Positions 1-9,085 are shown, counted from the stretch's first letter. The stretch: 35,810 bases of DNA from an uncultured Pelagibacteraceae bacterium (GCA_902600245.1 CACKIQ010000008.1:1-35810), one strand, 5' to 3'. Translations and numbers: made by a program. Notes: generated from the sequence alone by a model not told the origin.

Positions 1-1
1 T

Positions 2-508
2 GGCGGCAGTTTAGATTGCATAGTCAATAATGCAGGCATTACCCAAGATAATTTAGCAATAAGGATGAGTTTAGATGAATGGAAAAAAGTAATAGATGTT
101 AATTTAACATCAACTTTTTTGATGAGTAAATCAGCAATTAAAAAAATGCTTAAAAATAAATCTGGAAAGATTGTTAATATTACATCAGTTGTTGGACATA
201 CAGGTAATTTAGGACAGTCCAATTACACTGCTTCTAAAGCAGGTATAATTGCAATGTCTAAGAGTTTAGCAATAGAGTATGCTAAGAAAAATATAAATAT
301 AAATTGTATTTCACCTGGTTTTATCAAAACAGCTATGACAGACAAATTAGATGATAAATTTAAAGAGACTATATTATCAAAAATTCCATCTGCCCGACTA
401 GGAGAGCCAGATGATATTGCAAATGCTGTACTTTTTTTATGTTCTAGTTACTCAAGTTATATAAATGGAGAAACCTTGCATGTTAATGGAGGCATGTATA
501 TGGCTTGA
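2..508 (+). CDS. fabG: 3-oxoacyl-ACP reductase FabG (5' end outside window)
   Basis: NADPH-dependent reductase that reduces 3-oxoacyl-ACP to 3-hydroxyacyl-ACP in the fatty acid elongation cycle (cytoplasm). The reading frame is open from base 2 and already encodes the SDR-family NNAGIT motif before the first ATG at 65, so that ATG is internal and the true start lies upstream of the window. Visible SDR catalytic elements are the Ser in NITSVVG, the YTASK motif (Tyr-x-x-x-Lys) and the C-terminal VNGGMYMA typical of FabG. About 70-80 N-terminal residues, including the NADPH glycine loop, are missing because of the window edge. It lies 48 bases upstream of acpP, the usual fab-cluster order. Identification is secure at family level; the acpP neighbour makes FabG rather than another SDR very likely. 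Confidence 0.93.
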   Translation, partial: GGSLDCIVNNAGITQDNLAIRMSLDEWKKVIDVNLTSTFLMSKSAIKKMLKNKSGKIVNITSVVGHTGNLGQSNYTASKAGIIAMSKSLAIEYAKKNININCISPGFIKTAMTDKLDDKFKETILSKIPSARLGEPDDIANAVLFLCSSYSSYINGETLHVNGGMYMA

Positions 509-532
509 CAAAATAGGTATTTAAACTATTAA
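505..532 (+). promoter_or_regulatory. Candidate sigma70-type promoter of acpP
   Basis: A perfect -35 hexamer TTGACA (505-510) overlaps the fabG stop codon (506-508). It is followed after 16 bases by TATTAA (527-532). The predicted start of transcription near 539 leaves a leader of about 18 bases that contains AAGGA (547-551), 5 bases before the acpP ATG. This would give acpP its own transcript independent of fabG. Consensus-level matching only; A+T-rich DNA yields chance -10 boxes, but a full TTGACA is less expected. Confidence 0.55.
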
Positions 533-556
533 GAATTTATAACAAAAAGGATCAAT

Positions 557-796
557 ATGTCAGAAGACGTTTCAAGCAAAGTAAAAAAAATTGTAGCAGA
601 TCACTTAGGTATAGATGAAGCTAAAGTTACAGAAGAATCTAGTTTTATAGATGATTTGGGTGCTGATAGTTTAGATACAGTTGAATTAGTGATGGCTTTT
701 GAAGAAGAGTTTGGATCTGAAATTTCAGACAGTGAAGCTGAGAAAATTTTAACTGTAGGAGATGCAGTTAAATTTATCGAAGGAAAAGCTAATTAG
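557..796 (+). CDS. acpP: Acyl carrier protein
   Basis: Small acidic carrier protein (79 aa, normal length) that holds growing acyl chains on a 4'-phosphopantetheine arm. The attachment site is the Ser of the GADSLDTVE motif near residue 37. The flanking sequence is typical of bacterial Acp[11 protein letters not shown] before the motif and [14 protein letters not shown] after it. A good Shine-Dalgarno sequence (AAGGA, 5-base spacing) supports the ATG. It sits between fabG and gmk, only 8 bases before gmk. In most alphaproteobacteria fabF and mltG would follow acpP; neither is here. A promoter candidate of its own lies in the gap after fabG. Confidence 0.97.
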   Translation: MSEDVSSKVKKIVADHLGIDEAKVTEESSFIDDLGADSLDTVELVMAFEEEFGSEISDSEAEKILTVGDAVKFIEGKAN

Positions 797-804
797 AAGT
801 TTTA

Positions 805-1437
805 ATGCCATCAGAAAAAGATGGAGCAATGATAATATTATCTTCTCCTTCAGGAGCAGGTAAAACCACTTTAGTTAAAAAACTATCTGAAAAAGATAGT
901 TTTGATATTTCAATATCACACACAACTAGACAGCCTAGAGTCAATGAAAATCAAAACGAAGATTATTTTTTTATTGATGAAGTAGAGTTCCAAAGACTCA
1001 TTAAAAATGAGGAGTTTTTAGAGTATGCAAAAGTATTTAATAATTTTTATGGAACAACAAGAACACCAGTAATTAACAAATTAAATGAAGGTAAAAACGT
1101 GCTTTTTGATATTGACTGGCAAGGAGCTGATCAAATAAAGAATAAAAAATTAGACTATAGATTAATTACTTTTTTTATTTTACCACCTAGCAAAGAAATT
1201 TTATTTGAGAGATTATCTAAAAGACACTCAAGTGATAAATCAATAGCTGAGGAAAGAATGAACCAATTCGAAAGAGATGTTTTACATTGGATTAATTATG
1301 ATTATGTAGTTGTGAATAATGATTTGAATGAATGTTACCAAAAAATATCAAATTTAATTGATGCAGTAATAAATAATGGATCAAAAGATTATGATATTAA
1401 TTACATAAGAAGCCATGTAATTAAACTAACATCTTAA
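805..1437 (+). CDS. gmk: Guanylate kinase
   Basis: Phosphorylates GMP to GDP with ATP. The protein is 210 aa, normal for the family. The P-loop [10 protein letters not shown] lies near residues 13-22, followed by the GMP-binding region ([10 protein letters not shown], then NEDYFF and the YGTT segment) and the [11 protein letters not shown] motif. The chosen ATG has AGAAG 5 bases upstream. An internal ATG at 829 (giving MIILSSPSG) is also possible, but its GGAG lies only 2 bases away, so 805 is preferred. It follows acpP at 8 bases, probably co-transcribed. Its 3' end overlaps the convergent rsmA gene by 12 bases. Confidence 0.96.
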   Translation: MPSEKDGAMIILSSPSGAGKTTLVKKLSEKDSFDISISHTTRQPRVNENQNEDYFFIDEVEFQRLIKNEEFLEYAKVFNNFYGTTRTPVINKLNEGKNVLFDIDWQGADQIKNKKLDYRLITFFILPPSKEILFERLSKRHSSDKSIAEERMNQFERDVLHWINYDYVVVNNDLNECYQKISNLIDAVINNGSKDYDINYIRSHVIKLTS

Positions 1438-2211
1438 ATTTTCATATTCACAAGCTAATTTGTAATAAGTATCTAAATTAAGGTTTTGGGGTCTCAGGTT
1501 TAGGTCAATTTTGAGTTTCTCCGAAACTTTTAGATTGCCATTAAATAACTGGTTATAGGATTTTTTTATCATTTTCCTTCTGTGATTAAAAAAAATTCTA
1601 GTTACTATTTCAAGATTTTTGATGTCATTTATTTTATAAAAATTATTTTTTGGTGTAAAAACAAGAACAGAACTGTCGACTTTTGGTTTAGGAAAAAAGG
1701 CATTTGGTTTTACATCAAAAATTTTTTTAATATTCAATTTCCAATTACTTAAAATAGTTAATCTACCATACTGTGTTGTGTTTGTTTTTGCTATTATCCT
1801 GTCTGCTACCTCTTTTTGAAACATTAAAACAAGATCTGTAAACCAGAAGTTGTTATTTAATTCAGTAATCCACTTAATTAAAATTTCCGTTGAAATATTA
1901 TAAGGCAAATTTCCAAATACAATTACTTTTTCTTTAAACATTTTTTTTTCATTAATTTTTAGTATATCATCATTTATTATTATTAATTTACCTTTAAATT
2001 TAGAAGAAAGTGTTTTAACTAAATTATAATCTTTTTCAATCACATATACTTTTTGTGGATTTTTATTCAGGATTAAAGAAGTAAGATTCCCGGTACCAGG
2101 TCCAACCTCCATTACTATTCTATTTTTTATTAATATAGTATTAACAATTTTTTCTATAATATTTTTATCAACTAAAAAATTTTGACCTAAGCTCTTTTTT
2201 GGTTTTATCAA
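1426..2211 (-). CDS. rsmA: 16S rRNA (A1518/A1519) dimethyltransferase
   Basis: KsgA/RsmA dimethylates two adjacent adenosines near the 3' end of 16S rRNA during late 30S assembly. The protein is 261 aa, near the family norm. The N-terminal [13 protein letters not shown] motif is diagnostic. It is followed by the SAM-binding [15 protein letters not shown] and the catalytic [10 protein letters not shown] (NLPY motif). The C-terminal helical domain contains [12 protein letters not shown]. It is the last gene of the minus-strand lptFGD-surA-pdxA-rsmA run: its start overlaps the pdxA stop by 4 bases (ATGA), which implies translational coupling. It overlaps gmk tail to tail by 12 bases. Confidence 0.97.
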   Translation of the reverse strand: MIKPKKSLGQNFLVDKNIIEKIVNTILIKNRIVMEVGPGTGNLTSLILNKNPQKVYVIEKDYNLVKTLSSKFKGKLIIINDDILKINEKKMFKEKVIVFGNLPYNISTEILIKWITELNNNFWFTDLVLMFQKEVADRIIAKTNTTQYGRLTILSNWKLNIKKIFDVKPNAFFPKPKVDSSVLVFTPKNNFYKINDIKNLEIVTRIFFNHRRKMIKKSYNQLFNGNLKVSEKLKIDLNLRPQNLNLDTYYKLACEYENLRC

Positions 2212-3173
2212 TTTTTATCCAAAAAATTTAGTGCACGAATTAAACTTAAAGGACTTGATTTATTTTTACCAATCATTTTAATATTTGGCCCATGATCAGG
2301 AGAAATTCTAATAAATGGTAAACCAAGTGTGATGTTAATAGCATCATATTCATACAATGTTTTAATAGGAGTTAAAACCTGGTCATGATACATCCCAATA
2401 ATAACATCAAATTTATTTCTATTTTTTTTCAAAAACATAGTATCAGCAGAGTAAGGTCCAGAAATTTTCACACCTTTTTTAGATAATTGTTTCACAGCAG
2501 GTTTAATAATTTTTTCATCTTCATTTAAATTATCAATGCTCTCACAATGTGGATTCAACCCCAGAATTGCTATTTTAGCCCTTTTACCTTTATATTTTTT
2601 GAAAAATTGATCAACTAAATTTACTTTTTCATAAATTTTTTTTTTAGTAATTATTTTTGAGACATTTTTTAGCGGAATATGAGTTGTAATAGGACAAACA
2701 GACAAGTCTTTATTATAAATCATCATTGCAAATTTTTTTATATTAAAATTATTTGCAATATATTCAGTCATACCTGGAAATTTTTTTTTTAGAAATTTAT
2801 TTTTCACAATGGGACCATTTATAAATTTATAAGATTTATTTTTTTTTACTAAATCAAACCCAACATCAAAACAGTTTTTAATAAAAGAGTTTGTATCATT
2901 TATATTTTTTTTTGATTTAGAATTATTTGAATATTCTACATTAATTAGGTTTATAGATTTTTTATCTAAATCATTTTCAGAAAAATTTTTTAAATCAATT
3001 AAATTTATTTTCTTATTAAATTTAAATTTTTTCATTTGAAATTTTAATAATTTTTTAGAAGTAATTAGAAGTATTGGAGATTTATAAGATTTATATTTTA
3101 AAGATTTAAAAAAAATTTCTAGAAAAACGCTATGAGGCTCACCACTAACAATAATAATAACCTTATTTTTCAC
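2208..3173 (-). CDS. pdxA: 4-hydroxythreonine-4-phosphate dehydrogenase, divergent
   Basis: PdxA oxidises 4-phosphohydroxy-threonine in the DXP-independent branch of pyridoxal phosphate synthesis. The protein is 321 aa, close to the family norm. Metal-ligand histidines are visible at H165 (TTHIPL), H209 (LNPH) and H263 (MYHDQ). K271, N280 and R289 match family substrate contacts, and SPDHGPN follows. Two usual motifs are altered. The N-terminal GDPAGIGPE reads GEPHSVFLE, and the GHTE substrate-contact motif reads GMTE (Met135). Gene order between surA and rsmA is the canonical one, which supports orthology. It overlaps surA by 11 bases and rsmA by 4. The catalytic core is intact, so I expect activity, but substrate handling may differ. 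Confidence 0.88.
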   Translation of the reverse strand: MKNKVIIIVSGEPHSVFLEIFFKSLKYKSYKSPILLITSKKLLKFQMKKFKFNKKINLIDLKNFSENDLDKKSINLINVEYSNNSKSKKNINDTNSFIKNCFDVGFDLVKKNKSYKFINGPIVKNKFLKKKFPGMTEYIANNFNIKKFAMMIYNKDLSVCPITTHIPLKNVSKIITKKKIYEKVNLVDQFFKKYKGKRAKIAILGLNPHCESIDNLNEDEKIIKPAVKQLSKKGVKISGPYSADTMFLKKNRNKFDVIIGMYHDQVLTPIKTLYEYDAINITLGLPFIRISPDHGPNIKMIGKNKSSPLSLIRALNFLDKN

Positions 3174-4110
3174 TTATTCTAATATCCTTCTTTATTTTAT
3201 TATAATATATATTTGAATATTGATTTAATTGTTGATTTTGTAATTTATTAATCCTCAAAGATAATTCTTTCTCAACATCAACAACTTGTTCCTCCTGTTT
3301 CTGATTTACAAGTTTTAATATTAGAAAACCACCAGGAGTTTGAATTGGTTTTGTATATTCTCCAATATTTAATTTTATTATTTTTGCCAAAATTTTTTTG
3401 TTTATTGTACTTTCTTTTATCCAACCAATTTTACCACCAGTTTTTGAACTTTCTGATATGCTATATAATGATGCGGTATTTTCAAAACCTTTGATTTTTA
3501 TACTTTCTTGAATTTCAAAAAAAATTCTTTTTTCATCTTCTTTTGTTTTTACACTATATAATATTTCTTGCAAATCATATATCTGCAAAAATCTTTTAGA
3601 TAAATTTATTTCTTTTTTTATACTTTCTCTATTTATTTTAATTTTATTATGAAATTTTTCAAAGATTAACTGATTCCACAAAGCCTCATTAGCAAGTTTT
3701 TTTTCAACTACTTTAATATCAATATTTTTTTTTTTTAAATAATTTATAAATTCTTCTCTATTGTCTAAACCAATATTTTTGTAAATATTTCTAATTATAC
3801 TTTCCAAATACTTTTGATCAACATTCACATTGTTATATTTAGATATTTCAATTTCTTTTATTTTTTCTCTTAAAAGTGATGATTTTGATAGATTTATAAT
3901 TTCTCTGTTATCAATATCATTTAAATTTTCATTTAATGCTTTCAAATATTTTGCTTCATTAAATACATCAACACTTGTAATTATTTCATTATTTATTTTC
4001 AAAATTATTTTGTTTTCAATTGCATAAGATATTTTTTTAAGACAAATTGCTGATAACAATGCGATTGAAACAACAATAATTAACCTAAAGTGTGTTTTAT
4101 TTTCTATCAT
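3163..4110 (-). CDS. surA: SurA-type periplasmic chaperone / peptidyl-prolyl isomerase
   Basis: Periplasmic chaperone that escorts outer-membrane beta-barrel proteins. The 315-aa protein starts with a hydrophobic export segment (about residues 9-30), followed by a SurA N-terminal chaperone domain (IENKIILKINNEIITSVDV...). A single parvulin-type PPIase domain follows (QEILYSVKT ... SKTGGKIGWIKES ... IGEYTKPIQTPGGFLILKL). E. coli SurA has about 428 aa and two parvulin domains, so this is the short, one-domain form. It lies 3 bases after lptD and overlaps pdxA by 11 bases. The pairing with lptD, a major SurA client, is the classical arrangement. The stand-alone parvulin family is the alternative reading, but gene order favours SurA. 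Confidence 0.9.
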   Translation of the reverse strand: MIENKTHFRLIIVVSIALLSAICLKKISYAIENKIILKINNEIITSVDVFNEAKYLKALNENLNDIDNREIINLSKSSLLREKIKEIEISKYNNVNVDQKYLESIIRNIYKNIGLDNREEFINYLKKKNIDIKVVEKKLANEALWNQLIFEKFHNKIKINRESIKKEINLSKRFLQIYDLQEILYSVKTKEDEKRIFFEIQESIKIKGFENTASLYSISESSKTGGKIGWIKESTINKKILAKIIKLNIGEYTKPIQTPGGFLILKLVNQKQEEQVVDVEKELSLRINKLQNQQLNQYSNIYYNKIKKDIRISEK

Positions 4111-4113
4111 TTG

Positions 4114-6831
4114 TTAATTATTGATAGATTGTGCAACACTAGTTAAAGGATAGAAACTTATTCTAAACATTATGTTTTCTGTAGGTTTCAGGTCTCTATC
4201 TTCGTAATAAGTTTTGTTAAACTGAATACCTGCTGTGAGGCAATCATTTTTATATTCATAAACAAGATCATAGTATTCTGTTAAGTTAATTTTTCTATTT
4301 CTTCTAGTTTTAAAAGATAAAGAATTCTGATTATTAAAATTATAAGTTGTAGTATTCTCTAGGAAATTAGCACTTCCTAATTTATTATTTTCTTCTAAGA
4401 AGTTAAATTTTGTGACAAAATTATTTAAAGATAAATCAACACCAAATGAGTTGTACTCAAAGTTTTCATATTTATTATCCATTGCAAAATCATATTCAAT
4501 ATTTATTAAATTTGACATTTTATAGTCCATTGATCCAAATAAATTAGAATTTTTTTTGTTTAAAGATGTCTGTGTAGGTATGTTCTTCTCAAAGTCGTCC
4601 CTCACAACAGTTGCTAATTTTAGCTCTAAGTAATTGTTATCGTCTTTAAGACCCTTAGCATTGTAATCAATTCCCAATGTAGCTGAGTATCCAGATTCAA
4701 AACTATCATCAATACCAAATCTGTTTAAATCAAAGATATTGCTTGTATTAATTCTTCTCTCATCATCAGAATGATCTTTCATATCACTAGGATTAAATCT
4801 AAGTGATAATTTTGGAATTATTGTATAATTATCCGTTTCTGTCACTTTTAGAAGTGGTAAATCTGATTTTATTTCAAACAATGATTGAAGCTCCACTTGA
4901 GGACTTGATTTATATTTTGTATCGTTTTTTCCAAGACTATTCAAATTTTTAAGATGAATCCCAAAATTATTTCTAATACCAATATTTTTATAAATTTTAT
5001 CATTAAAATTAAAAGTGAAATCATTAATAACTCTTGATTTCATATTGTTAGTGTTATCTAAAATATTATTACCTTTTGAGGAAAAGTTGTATGTACCTAA
5101 ATTTGTTGATTTAGTGTTATACGAATAAGTATAATAAGGAAATACATACTGATACCTGTCAGTTTGAGGTTTTGTTAAATCTTCAAATATATCCGCACCT
5201 CCATCTAAAGAATAAGTTTTGTGTTCTAATAAAAAATTAAAACCTGAGTTCAAAATATCAGAATTTTGTGGTTTAATAATACTCTCTGCTAGGCTATCTG
5301 AAAATATTTTAAGATAAGTATCCTTATTAGTTCTCTGCGCAAACAGTTTCAAATCGCTGTTAATAAAATTTTTTAAATTAAGTTTTTTTTTAAATTCAGC
5401 AAATAAATGATTTATTCTTTTTTTTCCTGCAATTTCTGAAGATTTATAATTATCTGTAATTCCAAAATCAGCAATAAATGAAGAATTTTCATTTTCTTGT
5501 CTATATTCATTTTGGATCAGCTTGATATTTTTAGAAAATAGGATTGGATTTATTGTCAAATCTTTATTATTAGAAATTACATGAAAGTAAGGTAAATTGA
5601 TTGATGAACCTAGTACATTAGAATTATTTAATTTTGGAGCTAAAAATCCAGATTGTCTTTCTACTGTCGGATCAGGATGAAAAAATTTTGGAAAATAAAA
5701 TACAGGCATATCATAAACTTTTAATATTGTATTTTCGTAAATTAATCTTTTTTTGTTTTTATCATGTTGAATTTTAGATGCTTCTAGTTGCCATGGAGGA
5801 CATTTATCAGTTAATTTACAACTGGTAAAAACAGCTTTATTTATAGTAGTAATTTGATTTTGATGATTAGAGGATACTCCATAAATCCTTGGATCATTTT
5901 CTGATCTATCAAAAGTATTTTTTTTCAGGTTTATTTTAGCTGAACCAGTTGTAAAATTATCATTTTTAAGATCAAAAAAACCACTTTCAAAATAAAATTC
6001 ATTTCTTTCAGCAGAAGGTAAGTCAGAATTTTCAACAATTAATATTTCAGTACCCTTTAAAAATTCATCTTGAATTTTATAATCAAAACTTCCAAGTTCA
6101 TACAATGTGTTTTTTAAATCTCTTATAATTGTCTTTTTTGATGAATAAAGTCTCATCTCATTTTGTAGAAAAAAAATATTTTGAGATGAAAATGTATATT
6201 TTGAAGCTATGTCTGCTACTGTATCTCCATTAGTAAAAAATTTACTTTCATTTTTTAAATAAGTAATTTCATCAGTTCTGATTTCAATTGATTTTTTTAT
6301 ATCATTTAATTTAACATTATCTTTAGCAAATAATTTTTCATACTTTCTAAAATATGAAATTTCTTCTGCATTTATATGTATATTTTTAATCTCATCTTTA
6401 AACTTTACATTCTTAGTTGCAATAATCTGATTTTCATTTTTTGAGTAAAAAATTTTATTTGCGCTAATATTTATTTTTTTAATTTTATCAAGTATTAATA
6501 CATTTCCAGTTGCAATTATGTTTTCTTTATTTTTTTCATAAGTAATTTGTTCTGCTGTAATTATTACATTTTTAGTATTGTCAGCAAATATTACGTTCTC
6601 AGTTGCTGTTAATATGTTATTAATTTTATTGTATTCGAAGTTCTGAGCTTTAATTGAAATCCCATCATCTGTAGAAGCCTCTCCACCATTAGAGCCTCTA
6701 AATAAATTTCCCTCTTCAGTTACTGCCAATTCAGAAACATTAAAATTGAATATTTCTTCAGAATTTATTTTTTTTGTAATAAAAAAGCTTAATAAGAATA
6801 TTATTATATAAATATATATTTTATTTTTCAT
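4114..6831 (-). CDS. lptD: LPS-assembly outer membrane protein LptD
   Basis: Outer-membrane beta-barrel that, with LptE, inserts lipopolysaccharide into the outer leaflet. The protein is 905 aa. Residues 1-25 form a signal peptide. Residues about 71-253 hold roughly six tandem OstA-like beta repeats of 30-31 aa (pattern xxATxNVxFxDxxKNIxIxAExIxYxK). The conserved alphaproteobacterial LptD segment follows: CKLTDKCPPWQLEA, then PVFYFPKFFHPDPTVERQSG. The remainder is the Asn/Ser/Tyr-rich barrel domain. Only three Cys are near these landmarks: C338, C344 and C864. That could allow one disulfide between the periplasmic domain and the barrel end instead of the two known in E. coli (inference). It overlaps lptG by 11 bases and is followed by surA. 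Confidence 0.95.
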   Translation of the reverse strand: MKNKIYIYIIIFLLSFFITKKINSEEIFNFNVSELAVTEEGNLFRGSNGGEASTDDGISIKAQNFEYNKINNILTATENVIFADNTKNVIITAEQITYEKNKENIIATGNVLILDKIKKINISANKIFYSKNENQIIATKNVKFKDEIKNIHINAEEISYFRKYEKLFAKDNVKLNDIKKSIEIRTDEITYLKNESKFFTNGDTVADIASKYTFSSQNIFFLQNEMRLYSSKKTIIRDLKNTLYELGSFDYKIQDEFLKGTEILIVENSDLPSAERNEFYFESGFFDLKNDNFTTGSAKINLKKNTFDRSENDPRIYGVSSNHQNQITTINKAVFTSCKLTDKCPPWQLEASKIQHDKNKKRLIYENTILKVYDMPVFYFPKFFHPDPTVERQSGFLAPKLNNSNVLGSSINLPYFHVISNNKDLTINPILFSKNIKLIQNEYRQENENSSFIADFGITDNYKSSEIAGKKRINHLFAEFKKKLNLKNFINSDLKLFAQRTNKDTYLKIFSDSLAESIIKPQNSDILNSGFNFLLEHKTYSLDGGADIFEDLTKPQTDRYQYVFPYYTYSYNTKSTNLGTYNFSSKGNNILDNTNNMKSRVINDFTFNFNDKIYKNIGIRNNFGIHLKNLNSLGKNDTKYKSSPQVELQSLFEIKSDLPLLKVTETDNYTIIPKLSLRFNPSDMKDHSDDERRINTSNIFDLNRFGIDDSFESGYSATLGIDYNAKGLKDDNNYLELKLATVVRDDFEKNIPTQTSLNKKNSNLFGSMDYKMSNLINIEYDFAMDNKYENFEYNSFGVDLSLNNFVTKFNFLEENNKLGSANFLENTTTYNFNNQNSLSFKTRRNRKINLTEYYDLVYEYKNDCLTAGIQFNKTYYEDRDLKPTENIMFRISFYPLTSVAQSINN
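6073..6621 (-). repeat. About six tandem 30-31-residue OstA-type repeats in the LptD N-domain
   Basis: Translating the minus strand, residues 71-100, 101-131, 132-162, 163-193, 194-223 and 224-253 of LptD align as repeats. The pattern is hydrophobic-x-ATxNV, then xDxxKNIxI, then AExIxYxK. The middle three copies are the clearest (IIATGNV, IIATKNV, LFAKDNV). The periodicity is visible in protein; DNA identity between copies is low, so these are old repeats and not a recent expansion. Such units build the beta-jellyroll/taco fold of LptA and the LptD periplasmic domain. Confidence 0.7.
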
Positions 6832-7894
6832 TTATTTTAACTGTAGTTATTACACTTATTGATGACAATACTATTAATGGCATCCAAACAGATAAGATAT
6901 GATTTATTTTTTCTGTTGTTCCAAGTACATTAAATAAATTATTAAAATAATAAATTACAACACATAAAAATAGACCTATAGAAATCTTAAGTGCATTACT
7001 CTTATATTTTTTACTGTTTAGCATTATAATACTTGATAATATTGTCATTACTACAAGATACAAAGGATAAGATATAATTTTGTGGATTTGCACATCAATT
7101 TCAATTGTAGAATAATTTAACATTTTATAATTATTTTTTAGTTCGATGAGTTCTAAAAAAGAGAGAGAGGATAAATTTGAAAAAAGACTATTTATTCTTT
7201 TATAATTAAAATTAGAATAAATAATTATTTTATTATTTTCTTGTTTGCTATTTTTTGTGTAAATTTCAGGGTTATATATAATCCATTCATTATTTTTTAT
7301 ATCGATTTTGTCACTTTTAATATTTCTTATTACCTCGTAATTCGAATTAAACTCGGTGATAAAAGTATCTACGAGAAAGTTATCATTAATTTTTGATGAG
7401 TTTACAATCAATATTTTCTCATCAACTTTATCTCTTATCCACAAGCCATTTTTGTTTATAACTGCTAGGTATTTGCCGTCTTCTGTATATTTTGATTTTA
7501 ATTCTAGATAGAAATTTTTTAAATTTGAAGAAGCATTATAGAAAACACTTATGATAATCAAACCAACTACGAATGTAATCAAACTAATTATTGATAATAT
7601 TTTTGAATTTTTTAATCCAGAATATTTAAATATTTTTATTTCATCATTATTAAATAATTTAATGAAAAATAATTGAGTAGTAATCAGTAAGATAAATGGA
7701 AATATTTCAAAAATCATGGAAGGTGAATTAATTAAAGATAAATAAATAGTGACAAAAATCCCTACCTCTATATCTCTAAAAAATTCTAATTCAGTGAGTA
7801 AATTAATTATAAATACTAAGCTTAAAACTACAAATATCACGTATAGAAATGATCTTAAAAAAATATTAATCAAAAATTTAATATAAGTTTTCAT
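6821..7894 (-). CDS. lptG: LPS export ABC transporter permease LptG
   Basis: Inner-membrane permease of the LptB2FG transporter, which extracts LPS and feeds it to the LptC-A-D bridge. The protein is 357 aa with the YjgP/YjgQ architecture. Transmembrane segments lie near residues 10-35, 57-78 and 98-120. A periplasmic beta-rich domain follows (about 135-260, GKYLAVINKNGLWIRD ... WIIYNPEIY). Three C-terminal transmembrane segments complete it. The motif DEIKIFKYSGLKNSKIL corresponds to the cytoplasmic coupling helix that contacts LptB. The start overlaps the lptF stop by 4 bases and the stop overlaps lptD by 11. The assignment LptG versus LptF rests on order (lptF first, lptG second). lptB, lptC and lptA are not in the window. 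Confidence 0.9.
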   Translation of the reverse strand: MKTYIKFLINIFLRSFLYVIFVVLSLVFIINLLTELEFFRDIEVGIFVTIYLSLINSPSMIFEIFPFILLITTQLFFIKLFNNDEIKIFKYSGLKNSKILSIISLITFVVGLIIISVFYNASSNLKNFYLELKSKYTEDGKYLAVINKNGLWIRDKVDEKILIVNSSKINDNFLVDTFITEFNSNYEVIRNIKSDKIDIKNNEWIIYNPEIYTKNSKQENNKIIIYSNFNYKRINSLFSNLSSLSFLELIELKNNYKMLNYSTIEIDVQIHKIISYPLYLVVMTILSSIIMLNSKKYKSNALKISIGLFLCVVIYYFNNLFNVLGTTEKINHILSVWMPLIVLSSISVITTVKINEK

Positions 7895-9024
7895 GAAATA
7901 TTTCTCACTCGAAACTTAAATAAAAAATAATTATATAAAATTAAAACTAATAAGATTGGAAATAAAATTATAATTAAATTAGTATTTAAAGAATTATTAA
8001 CAAATCTTAATGTTAACTCAGAAAATATTATTACTATCAGACCTATAAGGAAAATTTTAAATCTATGCTTTGAATAATTTATTTTTTCTTTAGAGTGAAT
8101 AATCAGTAATAAAGCTACCAGCATTAATGATGGTAGATAAAGTGGAATGATTAATCTTTTAAAAATTTCTGAAATTATATTATCCAAATTTTTAATTTCA
8201 CAGTTTCTTACCCTTTTCTTTACTTCTTCAATATTTTTCTTTTCTAATGTTAGGCTATTTATACACTCTATTAGTTCGGTTGTTTTATGTTCTTGAGTTT
8301 TTTTAACTAAAATAATATTTGTTTTAAATGATGATAGGTTAAATTCAGATTTAGAAAAACTAAAACTAGTTATTTTTCCATTAACGACTGTTGTGTTTTC
8401 ACCATCAAATAATTCTAATTTTGCATTATTTTCATTTTTAATAATTCCTTTTTTTGCATAGATAATTTGAAAGTTTTTATCATTAGTATTTTTTTTTATA
8501 TAAATATTATTATAAACCCCCGACTTATCTTTACTCTCTGTATAAATAGTTAGATCATTTACAGCCGCATTAAATTTTTTTATTTTAATAAAATGATCAA
8601 CAAAATTATATTCTGCAGTTCTTACTATTGATCTAGCCAATGTTTGCGAGTTAGGTACAATAAAAGCTGTTAATATGATTTGAAAAAATAAAAGTAAAAT
8701 TGAAAAAATCAAAAAAAGATTAACAAAAGTAATTTTACTAACACCAAAATTCCAAAAAATTATTAATTCATTATTTAGCTCATATTTGGCAATTACATAA
8801 GAAAAACTAAAAAAAAATGCAAAAGGAAGTATTTTGCTAATTATTTTAGGAAAATTTAATAAAGTATAGTTTAAATATACAATGTAATCTCGCCCATCCT
8901 CTATAATAATATCTAAATAGTTAACTGCTTGAAAAACCCAAATTATTATACTTGTGGCGAACAAAGAAATAAGAAAAAAAATGGAACAGTCGTATAAAAA
9001 CTTTCTAAATATTATTTTTTTCAT
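7891..9024 (-). CDS. lptF: LPS export ABC transporter permease LptF
   Basis: Partner of LptG in the inner-membrane LPS extractor. The protein is 377 aa. The N-terminal membrane segment lies near residues 12-35. Further helices are near 55-77 and 100-122, a periplasmic domain spans about 130-270, and three C-terminal helices lie after residue 285. The coupling-helix region reads NNELIIFWNFGVSKITF, parallel to the LptG one. A FIVPNSQTLARS segment follows the third helix, typical of LptF. It is the first gene of the six-gene minus-strand operon and starts 61 bases from the divergent pepA, so the operon promoter must lie in or near that gap. I could not pick a convincing minus-strand promoter there. 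Confidence 0.9.
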   Translation of the reverse strand: MKKIIFRKFLYDCSIFFLISLFATSIIIWVFQAVNYLDIIIEDGRDYIVYLNYTLLNFPKIISKILPFAFFFSFSYVIAKYELNNELIIFWNFGVSKITFVNLFLIFSILLLFFQIILTAFIVPNSQTLARSIVRTAEYNFVDHFIKIKKFNAAVNDLTIYTESKDKSGVYNNIYIKKNTNDKNFQIIYAKKGIIKNENNAKLELFDGENTTVVNGKITSFSFSKSEFNLSSFKTNIILVKKTQEHKTTELIECINSLTLEKKNIEEVKKRVRNCEIKNLDNIISEIFKRLIIPLYLPSLMLVALLLIIHSKEKINYSKHRFKIFLIGLIVIIFSELTLRFVNNSLNTNLIIILFPILLVLILYNYFLFKFRVRNIS

Positions 9025-9052
9025 TGAATTATGCTATTTTTACTTCTATATA
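9024..9052 (+). promoter_or_regulatory. Candidate promoter of pepA in the lptF/pepA divergent gap
   Basis: TTGAAT (9024-9029), a 17-base spacer, then TATATA (9047-9052). The predicted transcription start near 9059 gives a leader of about 27 bases to the ATG at 9086. The -35 box begins at the last base of the divergent lptF start codon. The spacing is ideal and the hexamers are partial matches. In A+T-rich DNA this is supportive only. Confidence 0.42.
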
Positions 9053-9085
9053 GCACTCATCTCGTAGAGATTGTATTTAAATTTT

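Noticed and set aside
65..67. ATG at 65 as the start of the fabG-like gene
   Set aside because: The same frame upstream encodes the conserved NNAGIT motif, so the gene is cut by the window edge.
9071..9085. TTG start for pepA
   Set aside because: It adds only five residues and has no Shine-Dalgarno at proper spacing; the ATG at 9086 fits the candidate promoter and the family length.
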